A stretch of DNA of 64,000 bases from an uncultured Bacteroidaceae bacterium (GCA_905234735.1 CAJOJA010000010.1:37918-101917), one strand, 5' to 3'; positions 54,846-63,629 are shown, counted from the first letter of the stretch. The notes: a model not told the origin generated them from the sequence alone. Numbers and translations are program-made.

Positions 54846-55555
54846 GGACAGCAATTGTGACCGGCGGAAGCCGAGGTATTGGACTGGGCGTAGTGAAAAT
54901 GCTCGTCGAACGGGGCTATCGGGTTATTGCCTCGTATGCCCACGACAAAAACGCAGCCCACGAAGCAGAACGGGTGATGCAGGGGAATGCGCTTTTCTTC
55001 AAAGCCGACCACAGCAATCGCACTGAGACGTATCGCTTCATCGACTTTATCCGCCAACAGACGGACAGTATTCATTGCGTCGTATGCAACGCTGGCACTA
55101 CAGTGCGCCATGCATTCACAGAAACGTCCGATGACGACTGGGACTGCATGATGGAGGTTGCCGTCAACGCCCACGTCATTCTTTTACGCGAATTGTTTCC
55201 TCTGATACAAGACAACTCGCACATTCTCTTCACCGGCTCATCTATGGCCATCCATCCCCATGCAACAGTGCTTGGCTACGGTGTGAGCAAGGCTGCTGTT
55301 CATGCGTTAGCCAAGAACCTGACCAAGGTCTTTGAACCCAAACATACGACGGTCAATGTCATTGCACCCGGGTTCGTGGATACGGAATGGCAGAAGAACA
55401 AGCCCGAGGAGATACGACAAAATATATGTCGGAAGACTGCCATACACCGTTTTGCCACGACTGAGGAAATTACGGGTGCCTATGCATTCTGTCTCGACAA
55501 TGGATTTACGAATGGAGCCATCATTGAGGTAGACGGCGGTTACTCGTATCGCTAA
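54842..55555 (+). CDS. Short-chain dehydrogenase/reductase
   Basis: 237 residues. TGGSRGIG is the NAD(P)-binding motif, VCNAGTT the NAG motif, and Tyr and Lys of the active site are in GYGVSKAAVHALAK. A C-terminal GAIIEVDGGYSYR is normal for the FabG-like branch. Translational coupling to the cytidylyltransferase suggests it makes or modifies the sugar or polyol that is activated. Substrate unknown. Confidence 0.85.
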   Translation: MRTAIVTGGSRGIGLGVVKMLVERGYRVIASYAHDKNAAHEAERVMQGNALFFKADHSNRTETYRFIDFIRQQTDSIHCVVCNAGTTVRHAFTETSDDDWDCMMEVAVNAHVILLRELFPLIQDNSHILFTGSSMAIHPHATVLGYGVSKAAVHALAKNLTKVFEPKHTTVNVIAPGFVDTEWQKNKPEEIRQNICRKTAIHRFATTEEITGAYAFCLDNGFTNGAIIEVDGGYSYR

Positions 55556-55563
55556 ATCCTCAT

Positions 55564-56373
55564 TTATTCAATCTTCACGTCCTCCGCATGATACTGCGCC
55601 CCTGGATTATCGGGCAGGCGCATGTAGTCGCCGTAGCGATAGGCCAGACACTTCTCAGCTTCCTTCATGATGGGGGCTGTTGTGTTCTCGAACGCTACGC
55701 GCCGTACAGGCAGGAAGTCTTCTGCTGGACTCTTTTGGAAATACGGTATGCCTAAGGCAAAGTCGTAGTAGCGCGTACAGAACACCTTCGAGAGCAGGCG
55801 CAGAAGAGGGAAAACGAGCCTACGGTTCAGGGCGGTAAGGAGACGTACACGCCACATCGCCTGCATGGGGTCGCCGGCCGTACGCAGCATCTTGTAGCTA
55901 TGTCCAAAGGTAAGGAGCGAGAGGTTATGTATCCACAGCGGGATGGGTTCCAGGGGGAAGATATCAACGTAGATGCCGTGTTCCTTCCACACGCGGTCGT
56001 AGCCGTTACGTTCAAAGAGCTGGCTCTTCTTGTCCCGTACCTTGGCATACTGAAAGAAATAGTTCGGATCGGTAGTGTGCCACTGCAGGGCCATGTCCTC
56101 GGGCAGTTCCTCTGGCAATAGTTTCATCAGCCGTTCAAAGTCGGGCCGCAGCATTTCGATGTCCAGGTCATCGTCCCAAGGGATAAAGCCCTGATGACGT
56201 ACAGCACCAAGCATGGAACCGCCCGATAGCCAATAGGGAATCCCGTGTCGCCGACAAATGTCATCAATGGCCTCATAGACATGGAGCATGCGCTCCTGCA
56301 TCCGCCGCAGCAGCGACCCGTCGGGGTTATACTTCTTTCTTAATTCTTCATTATTCACTTTTCCACCCTTCAC
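55564..56373 (-). CDS. LicD-family phosphotransferase
   Basis: 269 residues from a GTG at 56373; a second GTG at 56358 is equally plausible and starts closer to the family opening (NNEELRKKYNPDGSLLRRMQ). WLSGGSMLGAVRHQGFIPWD and DDLDIEM form the nucleotidyltransferase-type core with its Asp pair. LicD proteins move phosphocholine or similar phospho-alcohols from CDP donors to glycans, which fits the CDP-forming gene 0.7 kb away. Convergent with the SDR gene; 10 bases behind the acyltransferase. Confidence 0.87.
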   Translation of the reverse strand: MKGGKVNNEELRKKYNPDGSLLRRMQERMLHVYEAIDDICRRHGIPYWLSGGSMLGAVRHQGFIPWDDDLDIEMLRPDFERLMKLLPEELPEDMALQWHTTDPNYFFQYAKVRDKKSQLFERNGYDRVWKEHGIYVDIFPLEPIPLWIHNLSLLTFGHSYKMLRTAGDPMQAMWRVRLLTALNRRLVFPLLRLLSKVFCTRYYDFALGIPYFQKSPAEDFLPVRRVAFENTTAPIMKEAEKCLAYRYGDYMRLPDNPGAQYHAEDVKIE

Positions 56374-56383
56374 TTTTCATTCT

Positions 56384-57427
56384 TCACTTCTTCTGCCATC
56401 GCCCGCTCAACCAGGGGGTGCGTTCGATGTAGGGCACCATCCAGGCACAAATCAGGAATATGGCAGGCAGCAATATCAGCGCCTCGTCGTACCGGCCATA
56501 GATGCTGCGACCGAAACAGAGGTGCATGAACTTGACATAGTACAACATGGGATAGTGGCTGACAAAGAAGACCATCGAGTGCTCGCCAATGAAATTAATC
56601 ACTGGCACGCGAGGCAGTTGACCCGCAATGAGCAAGCCCGACAGACCACACAGGACAACCGTAATATTCACAACGGTAACGATGGGGTCGCCCGAAAACT
56701 TATTGCTCGACATTACATACGCCGCATCATGGAATATAATATTGCTGACGACGAAGAATAGTATGAGTGCCAACGATATATAAATAGTCTGGGAAGCATT
56801 CCACCTGGTCATCAGGCGACTCCAGGCACGACCCAGTTCAAAGAAGAACAGCCCCATGGGCACATTGTTCAGGCTCATCCACAACGGATTGCCCTGGGTG
56901 TAGAGCCAATAGCTGACGAAGGGCAAGACGAAGTAAAGCGACGACGACCATTGTAGCACCCAATGAGGCGCGTGGGCAAAGAGGCGATGGCGCCCCTTCT
57001 CCAGGAAATGTATGGCGATGTAAGCCGCAAAGAAACTGAAAAGGAACCACGTAGGATTGTTGCCATAGAAAGAACTGATCGTCCAAATATGGTTCAGTTC
57101 TATCGGCTCGATGGGGTGATGGAAGCGGTCGATGATAAAAGGCTGGAAAGAGAAGAATATGGCTCCGCCTATCAAACCCGTCGTCAGGTAGGGAATGAGC
57201 AACCGCTTCGCCTTGTCGGTGCAGTACTGTCGACTGTCGCCCAGCACACTCTTGTTAAAATAGCCTGCTTTGAAGAAGAAGAACGACATGAAAAAGTATG
57301 ACCACTGCATCACCTCACGCCACCAGTCGTCGTCGGCATGGCCGCAAAACGACATGACGTGCAGGCTCACCATGCGGATAATGCAGATGCCGCAAAGGAA
57401 GTCGAATGCATGATTTCTCAGTTTCAT
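56384..57427 (-). CDS. Acyltransferase-3 family membrane protein (second)
   Basis: 347 residues and about 10 membrane helices. RNHAFDFLCGICIIRMVSLH carries the conserved His, and YFFMSFFFFKAGYF and IGEHSMVFFVSHYPMLY are further family blocks. It probably acylates a glycan. Its promoter lies just upstream and it is divergent from the glycosyltransferase at 57498. Confidence 0.82.
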   Translation of the reverse strand: MKLRNHAFDFLCGICIIRMVSLHVMSFCGHADDDWWREVMQWSYFFMSFFFFKAGYFNKSVLGDSRQYCTDKAKRLLIPYLTTGLIGGAIFFSFQPFIIDRFHHPIEPIELNHIWTISSFYGNNPTWFLFSFFAAYIAIHFLEKGRHRLFAHAPHWVLQWSSSLYFVLPFVSYWLYTQGNPLWMSLNNVPMGLFFFELGRAWSRLMTRWNASQTIYISLALILFFVVSNIIFHDAAYVMSSNKFSGDPIVTVVNITVVLCGLSGLLIAGQLPRVPVINFIGEHSMVFFVSHYPMLYYVKFMHLCFGRSIYGRYDEALILLPAIFLICAWMVPYIERTPWLSGRWQKK

Positions 57428-57432
57428 GGGGA

Positions 57433-57440
57433 CAAAGATA
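57433..57440 (-). promoter_or_regulatory. Putative -7 box of the acyltransferase-LicD pair
   Basis: TATCTTTG on the minus strand, 6 bases before the ATG at 57427, so an almost leaderless transcript is predicted. Confidence 0.55.
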
Positions 57441-57455
57441 GCAATTATTTTTTGA

Positions 57456-57480
57456 TTTTTAATTTTTAATTTTTAATTTA
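57456..57480. repeat. AT heptamer tandem repeat between divergent glycan promoters
   Basis: TTTTTAA three times plus a partial copy, immediately upstream of the -7 box at 57486 and within the upstream region of the divergent promoter at 57433. Same heptamer as at 26901-26925. Confidence 0.7.
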
Positions 57481-57485
57481 TTTCA

Positions 57486-57493
57486 TAACTTTG
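57486..57493 (+). promoter_or_regulatory. Putative -7 box of the glycosyltransferase trio
   Basis: TAACTTTG ends 4 bases before the ATG at 57498, so the transcript should start at or next to the start codon. Confidence 0.55.
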
Positions 57494-57497
57494 CAAT

Positions 57498-58412
57498 ATG
57501 AAACTCGCACCCGTAGCACTTTTTGTCTACAATCGGGCGGACAATACCCGCCGGACGCTGGAGGCGCTGGCCGCGAACTCGCTGGCCCGGCAGACAGAAG
57601 TCTACGTCTTCAGCGACGGGGGAAAGGACCCGCTATCGTGGACGCAAGTCAACGAGGTCAGGCAAACCGTCAGGGAGTTTGCTGGCGAGTTCAAGACCTT
57701 CACCCTCGTGGAGCGGTCCGAAAACATCTATCTGGAACGGAACATCACCGAGGGCATCGCACAAGTCTTCGAGACGCACAACCGCATCATCGTCCTGGAG
57801 GACGACATCGTCACCTCGCCCCGCTACCTGCAGTACATGAACGAGGCTTTTGATCTTTATCACGATGTCCCTCGCGTGATGCACGTCGCCGGCTTCACAA
57901 ACCTGTCCCTCACAGACACGCCCTTCTACTTCACCCCACACATGAGCGGATGGGGCTGGGGAACGTGGCGCAACCGATGGAACGAGCATTTCCGACACTA
58001 CAAGACGCGCGAGGAGGCACTCGACGGACTGACTCCGGCCGATCTCGACGCCCTGCAGTATGGCGGGGTCTTCCGCTGCCTGCAGAGTCTCGACAAGCGC
58101 CCCATTCCCTGGGACATCTGCTGGGAGATAGCCATCTATCGCGCCCAGGGGCTCTGTCTGACCCCTGGCCGGACGATGGTGCGCAACATCGGACTCTCCC
58201 AGGGCACCCACTTCCGTTCGTGTAGTCTGCTCCAGTGGTACGAGTTCGACCGCGAGCCGCAACAGCAACCTCTTCCACTGGTCCGTATAGCCAACCCCCA
58301 GAAGGACCCCGCCATCGAGACTCTATTCGCCCAGGCCATCACCGACTGGGGCATCCGCTACACCGCATTAGGGAAGGTCGCCCGTTATATATATAAGAAG
58401 GTAAGGGGATGA
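57498..58412 (+). CDS. Glycosyltransferase (GT-A, GNT-I-like)
   Basis: 304 residues. APVALFVYNRADNTRRTLEAL opens a GT-A fold and IIVLEDDIVTSPRYLQYMN has the acidic EDD metal motif, a pattern shared with GNT-I-like bacterial transferases. GWGWGTWRNRW is the other strong block. Cytoplasmic, no signal. Its stop overlaps the next gene by ATGA. Confidence 0.82.
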   Translation: MKLAPVALFVYNRADNTRRTLEALAANSLARQTEVYVFSDGGKDPLSWTQVNEVRQTVREFAGEFKTFTLVERSENIYLERNITEGIAQVFETHNRIIVLEDDIVTSPRYLQYMNEAFDLYHDVPRVMHVAGFTNLSLTDTPFYFTPHMSGWGWGTWRNRWNEHFRHYKTREEALDGLTPADLDALQYGGVFRCLQSLDKRPIPWDICWEIAIYRAQGLCLTPGRTMVRNIGLSQGTHFRSCSLLQWYEFDREPQQQPLPLVRIANPQKDPAIETLFAQAITDWGIRYTALGKVARYIYKKVRG

Positions 58413-59533
58413 ACGTACTGATAGTGAATACCACCGAACGAACGGGAGGAGCCGCCATTGCTGCCACCCGACTGATGCATGCCCTCAGGGCCGAGGGGGT
58501 GCAGGTCAGCGTAGCTACGCGTCAGCGCAAGTTTCCCTTCTACTGGGAGCGACTGCGCATTTTCCTTGCCAATCACTTGTCGAAGCACAACCTCTGGCAG
58601 ATAGACATTGCCAACTGCGGCGAGGACATCACGAAGAGACCCGAATTCCGGCAGGCCGACGTCGTTCACCTCCACTGGATCAACCAAGGATTCCTCTCCC
58701 TCAGCAACCTTCGGGCCATCTTCCGCAGCGGTAAGCGCATCGTGTGGACACTCCACGACCAGTGGCCCTACACCGCCATCTGTCACTACGCCGAGGACTG
58801 CACGCGCTACCAGACCCATTGCCACCACTGTCCCCTGCTCACGGCCCCACACCCCCACGACCTCTCCTATCGCATTTTCGAGCAAAAACTGCGCATCTGG
58901 CGCGAGGCCGACATCACCTTCGTGGGCTGCAGCCGTTGGATAGCCGACGAGGCCCGCCAGAGCGTCCTAACCCAGGGCCACCGCGTAGTATCTATTCCCA
59001 ATGCCATAGACCACAACGTCTTCCGTCCCATGCCGAAGGACGAAGCACGTCGCCAGCTCGGCCTATCCGCCGACAGACCCATCGTGCTCTTCATCTGCCA
59101 GAAGGTGACGGACGAGCGCAAGGGCATCCGCTACCTCGAGGAGGCCGCACGCGAACTGCCGGACATCCAGCTGGTGCGTGTGGGCAAAGGTGGCGACTAC
59201 GAAATCAGCGACGAGCGACGGATGGCTGCGATGTATGCCGCAGCCGATGTCTTCGTCACCCCCTCGCTGCAGGACAACCTGCCCAACACCATCGTCGAGG
59301 CCATGTCGTGCGGCACCCCCTGCGTCGGTTTCTGCGTGGGCGGCATCCCAGAGATGATTCACCACCAACGCGACGGCTATGTGGCCCGCTACTGCGATGC
59401 CCACGACCTGGCCGCTGGCATCCGCTACGTCCTCACCCACCCGGAACTGCAAGAAGCGGCCGTCGTCTACGCCCACCAGACCTACGACGAGCACCGCGTG
59501 GCGCAACTATACCTGGAGGAATATGAAAGATAG
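58409..59533 (+). CDS. GT4-type glycosyltransferase
   Basis: 374 residues, GT-B fold. TGGAAIAATRLMHAL in the N-terminal domain, WTLHDQWPYTAICHYAEDC, and in the C-terminal domain PSLQDNLPNTIVEAMSCGTP with the retaining-enzyme EX7E region. This WTLHDxWxxTGxCxY-type motif is frequent in Bacteroidales capsule and LPS clusters. Overlaps the next gene by 11 bases. Confidence 0.87.
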   Translation: MNVLIVNTTERTGGAAIAATRLMHALRAEGVQVSVATRQRKFPFYWERLRIFLANHLSKHNLWQIDIANCGEDITKRPEFRQADVVHLHWINQGFLSLSNLRAIFRSGKRIVWTLHDQWPYTAICHYAEDCTRYQTHCHHCPLLTAPHPHDLSYRIFEQKLRIWREADITFVGCSRWIADEARQSVLTQGHRVVSIPNAIDHNVFRPMPKDEARRQLGLSADRPIVLFICQKVTDERKGIRYLEEAARELPDIQLVRVGKGGDYEISDERRMAAMYAAADVFVTPSLQDNLPNTIVEAMSCGTPCVGFCVGGIPEMIHHQRDGYVARYCDAHDLAAGIRYVLTHPELQEAAVVYAHQTYDEHRVAQLYLEEYER

Positions 59534-60311
59534 CCCACTAATAACCATCATCACCGTCACCTACAATGCCGAGCCCACCATCGAGCGTACATTGCAGAGC
59601 GTGGAACAGCAGACCTACGACCGCATCGAGCACCTCATCATCGACGGCTGCTCCACCGACCATACGCTTTCGCACATCCAGCGCTACGTAGAACGCAATG
59701 CTGCCCCCATCCGCCACTCCATCCGTGTCGTCCGCGAACCGGACAACGGACTCTACGATGCCATGAACAAAGGCATCCAGCTGGCCTCGGGCGACTACCT
59801 GGTGTTCCTTAACGCTGGCGACCGTCTGCACGAACCTACCACCATCGAGCAGATGGTGCAGAAGACGGGATGGCAGCACAACCGCGCCAACTATGCCGTA
59901 CTATACGGCGAGACCGACCTCGTGGACAACGAGGGACGCTTCCTGCGCCACCGTCGCCTGCAGGCTCCCAAACAGCTCCGAAGCAGCAGCTTCCTCAGCG
60001 GCATGCTCGTCTGCCACCAGAGCTTCTACGTCCGCACCGACCTGGCCCGTGCCGAACGCTACAACCTCAGCTATCGCTTCTCGGCCGACTACGACTGGTG
60101 CATCCGCATCATGCGCCGTGCCGAACGTCGCCGCCTCCGCTTCCTCAACACGGGCCTCATCCTCACCGACTATCTCAGCGAAGGCCTCACCACCAAGAAC
60201 CATCGCCGCTCGCTCCTCGAGCGTCTACGCCTCATGGCCCATCACTACGGCTGGCCCTCCGCCCTCGCCGCCCACCTCTGGTTCGTGGTACGCAGCGTCA
60301 CGATGCGATGA
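59523..60311 (+). CDS. GT2 glycosyltransferase
   Basis: 262 residues from the ATG at 59523. ITIITVTYNAEPTIERTLQS, the IDGCSTDHT nucleotide-binding stretch, GLYDAMNKGIQLASGDYLVF and FLNAGD are classic GT2; SFYVRTDLARAERYNLSYRF and ADYDW supply the acceptor-side motif. The upstream in-frame start at 59379 lies within the GT4 gene and is rejected. Last gene of the cluster. Confidence 0.88.
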   Translation: MKDSPLITIITVTYNAEPTIERTLQSVEQQTYDRIEHLIIDGCSTDHTLSHIQRYVERNAAPIRHSIRVVREPDNGLYDAMNKGIQLASGDYLVFLNAGDRLHEPTTIEQMVQKTGWQHNRANYAVLYGETDLVDNEGRFLRHRRLQAPKQLRSSSFLSGMLVCHQSFYVRTDLARAERYNLSYRFSADYDWCIRIMRRAERRRLRFLNTGLILTDYLSEGLTTKNHRRSLLERLRLMAHHYGWPSALAAHLWFVVRSVTMR

Positions 60312-60387
60312 AAAAAGTCCGGCATTACGCTCGTATATCAGAAAAGTTTCTTAACTTTTCCCTACGGTTTTTAGATACTCACGTTCG

Positions 60388-60434
60388 AAAATGCCAAAAA
60401 TATTTGGCATTTTGCTCACTTAATCGTATCTTTG
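60388..60434 (+). promoter_or_regulatory. Promoter of the AT-rich secreted protein with palindrome over the -33 box
   Basis: TTTG (60403-60406), 20-base spacer, TATCTTTG (60427-60434). AAAATGCCAAA (60388-60398) and TTTGGCATTTT (60403-60413) form a perfect 11-pair inverted repeat around AATA; its right arm contains the -33 box, so it is a good operator candidate. A 144-base untranslated leader would follow, in which I recognise no motif. Confidence 0.6.
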
Positions 60435-60578
60435 CAGCGTTTGCAGCGGATACTCGGTGGAGTATGCCATTTTATTTGCATATTTGCACATGACCTGCGC
60501 CTTTCTGTACCCCACAGTCTGGATGTTGGCTTGTGCGACGAGAACAATACGGACTAACTAATAACTATAAACAAAACT

Positions 60579-63431
60579 ATGAGAAAACTACTATTTTTCT
60601 TTTTTGCTCTGCTGACGGGAGTTAGCGGGGTGTGGGCTGATGATGTCACGGTCACCATAAATGACCAAACAGAATTGGCGACCATTAATAATGCAGCCAC
60701 GTCTGAGGCAACAGCTACACACAAATATGGTGTTTATTCGGGATCGGATGCAGCAGACAATCCTCCTTACACAACATTTACCACAATTGGTGAATCGGGA
60801 TGTGCTGGCCTTACGGTAACTGTTTCTGGAAAGATAATGAAACCCACATACGTGCCGAGTTCCAATACAAATTATCAGCATGTGATATCACTTTTTTCAA
60901 CTTATGAGCAGACTAATGCCAATGCTTATACAATGACAATAGCTGCCCCTTCTGGTTATTACATTAAGAGTTATACGTTGAAAGCTATTAGTACGGGTTC
61001 TGCAGGAAAATTCTATATTGCTCCTGCTGGAGAGAGTAATACTGAGGTTTCTTCCACTTTAAAAGCTTTCACAAGAACAGTATGTGCCTCTACTGCCACG
61101 TTGACCATGAAGCGTTATGATAATAACAAAACTACAGAACTTTGTATTCCTCAATTCTCAGTTGTCTTAGCTCCAATTCCTACTTACGATGGAAGTTATG
61201 CACCTTTATCCATAAACAATACAACTGGTCCATCAGTGGCACAATGGGGAAGTTCCTGGACTTCAACAAGCACTCCTGCAGGCTTACAACTTACATGTAC
61301 TGCTAATAACATGGAAATAAGCACAACGGCAAACTTACATTCTGCTGGTGGTCAAACCTATACACTTACTGCACCTGTTGGATACCTCATAGGAGGGTAT
61401 ACTATTGGAATGTATGGAGGTGCTGCTGGCAGTTTTATCACACCTTCTGGTTGTGGAGCCACCTTAGTAGGAACTGATTCTTCTAATCCTACTTATGTAT
61501 ATGTTACTGGTTTATCTGCCGTATCTACGACTTTTACCAGAACTGGCACTAGTACTAGTGGTTACGCAACGACATTTACTGTATACCTAAAGCCTTCATA
61601 CGAAGTAACATATAAGCTGCCGGGAACGAGTGAAAGTGATGTTGTAGTTGAACAGTTTGCTGGTTCTTCCATTTCTGCGCCTGCTGCATGGGCACGTGAT
61701 GGTGTGACATTTAGTTACTATACAACATATTCAGATGGAGTATTCTCGAATCCAATCTCAACAGCTCCAACTAATGCACAAACTGTATATGTTGATTATA
61801 CTTTTAGCAAATCAAGCCTGATTTCTGCAAGCTCGTCTGAACTCAGCTGGTATCGTTTGGCAGCATATTCTAATGGCTTATACTATGATTTGTATTATAA
61901 CGGTACAGCCCCCTACCCATTCAAGGCACAGAGCGTGTTCGATGGCTCAGACGGCTATTTATGGGCCTTCACCGGCAATCCTATTGATGGATTTACAATA
62001 TATAATAAAGCTGCCGATGGATATACTCTTTATGCAAGTGGGTTCGGAGATGGCGTAGCTCCATATATGGACAATGAAAATACATCAAAGTGGTATATGA
62101 AAATCAATGGTTCATACATTGGATTCGAATGCGCTGGAACTGGTAACGCCAATAGATTCTGGAACGATTATGGAGGTGGTGCTGCTTCTCTTAGATTCTA
62201 TAGCGGCTATACTCCATTGCAGTACACTCATATTGATGATGTGGACTTCAGTGTCCTATATACAAACAATATCAAGCCCTTTATTGATAATGCAGGAACG
62301 GGTTATTTCAAGATCTCGAGCTCTGATGCTGAAACCCTTTCTGGAGAATACACAACGGCTAACAGCGACAGTAAGATAACATTGAGTGAATACGCGTCAC
62401 TCGTTTCTTCACTTAATAGTAAGATTAGTTGGCCAGCGACTGGATACTATCGTGTAAAGAGTGTCAGCGCAAACAAGTATATGAAGGCAGAGAATGTTTC
62501 CCAGCTTACTGTTGATGCTTCTGGCACTGGTGCTAGTTCTATTGTCTATCTCAATGGAAGCAATGGAACTTATACAATGAAGATGCAAGCCTTGAATGTA
62601 TATACAAACAGCAACAGCAGTGCTTCCACTCTTACATCAAGTGATAAAACAACGTATTTGGCAATCCCTGTTGAAAGCAGCAAGTTATCACCGGGTAAGG
62701 TAACAATTGGTAACGGCGCAACTGCTACAGACTTCCACTGTGTATCAGAATCTAATGTTCAATCCATTGCAATCGGTACCAACACAGATGACAATACAGC
62801 CGCTTATTGGACTTTTGAGGAAGCAACAACTGTTGCGATTCCGTTGAATTACGTGGCATCGGCTGGTGGTAGTTTTGCAACCATGTGCTTACCCTTTGAT
62901 GTAACTTTGCCGTCGTATGGACAGACAGGTTTTGTTGTTCCATGCCTTGTTACTATAAAAGGAAGCCGTGCACAACTTGTTACAAGTACTAAAACGCAAA
63001 TCCCAGCAGGAACTCCTGTTCTTCTCTATGCTCCAGGTGAGGTAGCTAGCACAACAGCAACCATAGCAACCTCTGCTCTTTCAGACCCCATCACGGGTGA
63101 CAACAATCTTGAAGGAACATACTTCAACAAAACCACGTTAGAAAGCAATGAATATGTCTTTGGGCTCAACACTGAAGATGAACTTGGTTTCTGGAAGTTA
63201 GGTGACGGATTCAAGGTCGGAGCCAACAAGGCATATTTAATCTATGATGGAGTCGCCTCTTCTGTCAAGGGCTTTGCTATTGACTTCAATGATGCAGACG
63301 GCATCAGTTCAATGGACAATGAACAATGGACAATGGACAATGCTGCTATCTATAACATTGCTGGCCAGCGCGTAGCAAAGGCTCAGAAGGGCTTGTATAT
63401 CGTGAATGGCAAAAAGGTCGTAATTAAATAA
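60579..63431 (+). CDS. Large secreted protein with C-terminal sorting-like tail and in-frame heptamer array
   Basis: 950 residues, signal peptide MRKLLFFFFALLTGVSGVWA. The mature protein is rich in Ser, Thr, Gly and Tyr and beta-strand-like; no enzyme motif recognised. A segment near 760-900 (FATMCLPFDVTLP, GTPVLLYAPGE, NEYVFGLNTEDELGFWKL) recurs in Prevotella secreted proteins as I recall. The tail IYNIAGQRVAKAQKGLYIVN then GKKVVIK resembles a type IX signal and is close to that of the protein ending at 26660. A 7-base tandem array (63311-63345) lies immediately before the tail. Codons are clearly more AT-rich than in the flanking glycan genes, suggesting transfer. Confidence 0.75.
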   Translation: MRKLLFFFFALLTGVSGVWADDVTVTINDQTELATINNAATSEATATHKYGVYSGSDAADNPPYTTFTTIGESGCAGLTVTVSGKIMKPTYVPSSNTNYQHVISLFSTYEQTNANAYTMTIAAPSGYYIKSYTLKAISTGSAGKFYIAPAGESNTEVSSTLKAFTRTVCASTATLTMKRYDNNKTTELCIPQFSVVLAPIPTYDGSYAPLSINNTTGPSVAQWGSSWTSTSTPAGLQLTCTANNMEISTTANLHSAGGQTYTLTAPVGYLIGGYTIGMYGGAAGSFITPSGCGATLVGTDSSNPTYVYVTGLSAVSTTFTRTGTSTSGYATTFTVYLKPSYEVTYKLPGTSESDVVVEQFAGSSISAPAAWARDGVTFSYYTTYSDGVFSNPISTAPTNAQTVYVDYTFSKSSLISASSSELSWYRLAAYSNGLYYDLYYNGTAPYPFKAQSVFDGSDGYLWAFTGNPIDGFTIYNKAADGYTLYASGFGDGVAPYMDNENTSKWYMKINGSYIGFECAGTGNANRFWNDYGGGAASLRFYSGYTPLQYTHIDDVDFSVLYTNNIKPFIDNAGTGYFKISSSDAETLSGEYTTANSDSKITLSEYASLVSSLNSKISWPATGYYRVKSVSANKYMKAENVSQLTVDASGTGASSIVYLNGSNGTYTMKMQALNVYTNSNSSASTLTSSDKTTYLAIPVESSKLSPGKVTIGNGATATDFHCVSESNVQSIAIGTNTDDNTAAYWTFEEATTVAIPLNYVASAGGSFATMCLPFDVTLPSYGQTGFVVPCLVTIKGSRAQLVTSTKTQIPAGTPVLLYAPGEVASTTATIATSALSDPITGDNNLEGTYFNKTTLESNEYVFGLNTEDELGFWKLGDGFKVGANKAYLIYDGVASSVKGFAIDFNDADGISSMDNEQWTMDNAAIYNIAGQRVAKAQKGLYIVNGKKVVIK
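63311..63345 (+). repeat. AATGGAC heptamer tandem repeat in coding sequence before the sorting tail
   Basis: AATGGAC, AATGAAC, AATGGAC, AATGGAC, then AATGCTG, five consecutive 7-base units encoding MDNEQWTMDN. The unit is not a multiple of three; loss of one copy shifts the frame and reaches a TAG about 15 codons later, removing the C-terminal tail. Confidence 0.85.
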
Positions 63432-63449
63432 AGAAAGGAGGAACAAACT

Positions 63450-63629
63450 ATGAAAAAGATATATAATGCACCAAGCACGAGGGCCGTTGCCATCCAAGTA
63501 AGAAACCATATGCTGGATTTGTCTGCTGGTAATTCTGCCAGCATCAAAACAGGTGTGACAAAAAGTGATGCCTTTGGCCGCGAAGACAACGGCTGGGACA
63601 TCTGGGGAAGTAACGATGCGGAGGAATAG
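63450..63629 (+). CDS. Small peptide of the MKKxYxxP type
   Basis: 59 residues: MKKIYNAPSTRAVAIQVRNH, then MLDLSAGNSASIKTGVTKSD and a C-terminus AFGREDNGWDIWGSNDAEE. AAAGGAGG lies 8 bases before the ATG, an unusually good Shine-Dalgarno for this phylum. It follows the secreted-protein gene by 18 bases. Short peptides with this opening and a Trp-containing acidic end recur in Bacteroidales genomes to my recollection; their function is not known to me. No lipobox or transmembrane segment is present. Confidence 0.7.
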   Translation: MKKIYNAPSTRAVAIQVRNHMLDLSAGNSASIKTGVTKSDAFGREDNGWDIWGSNDAEE

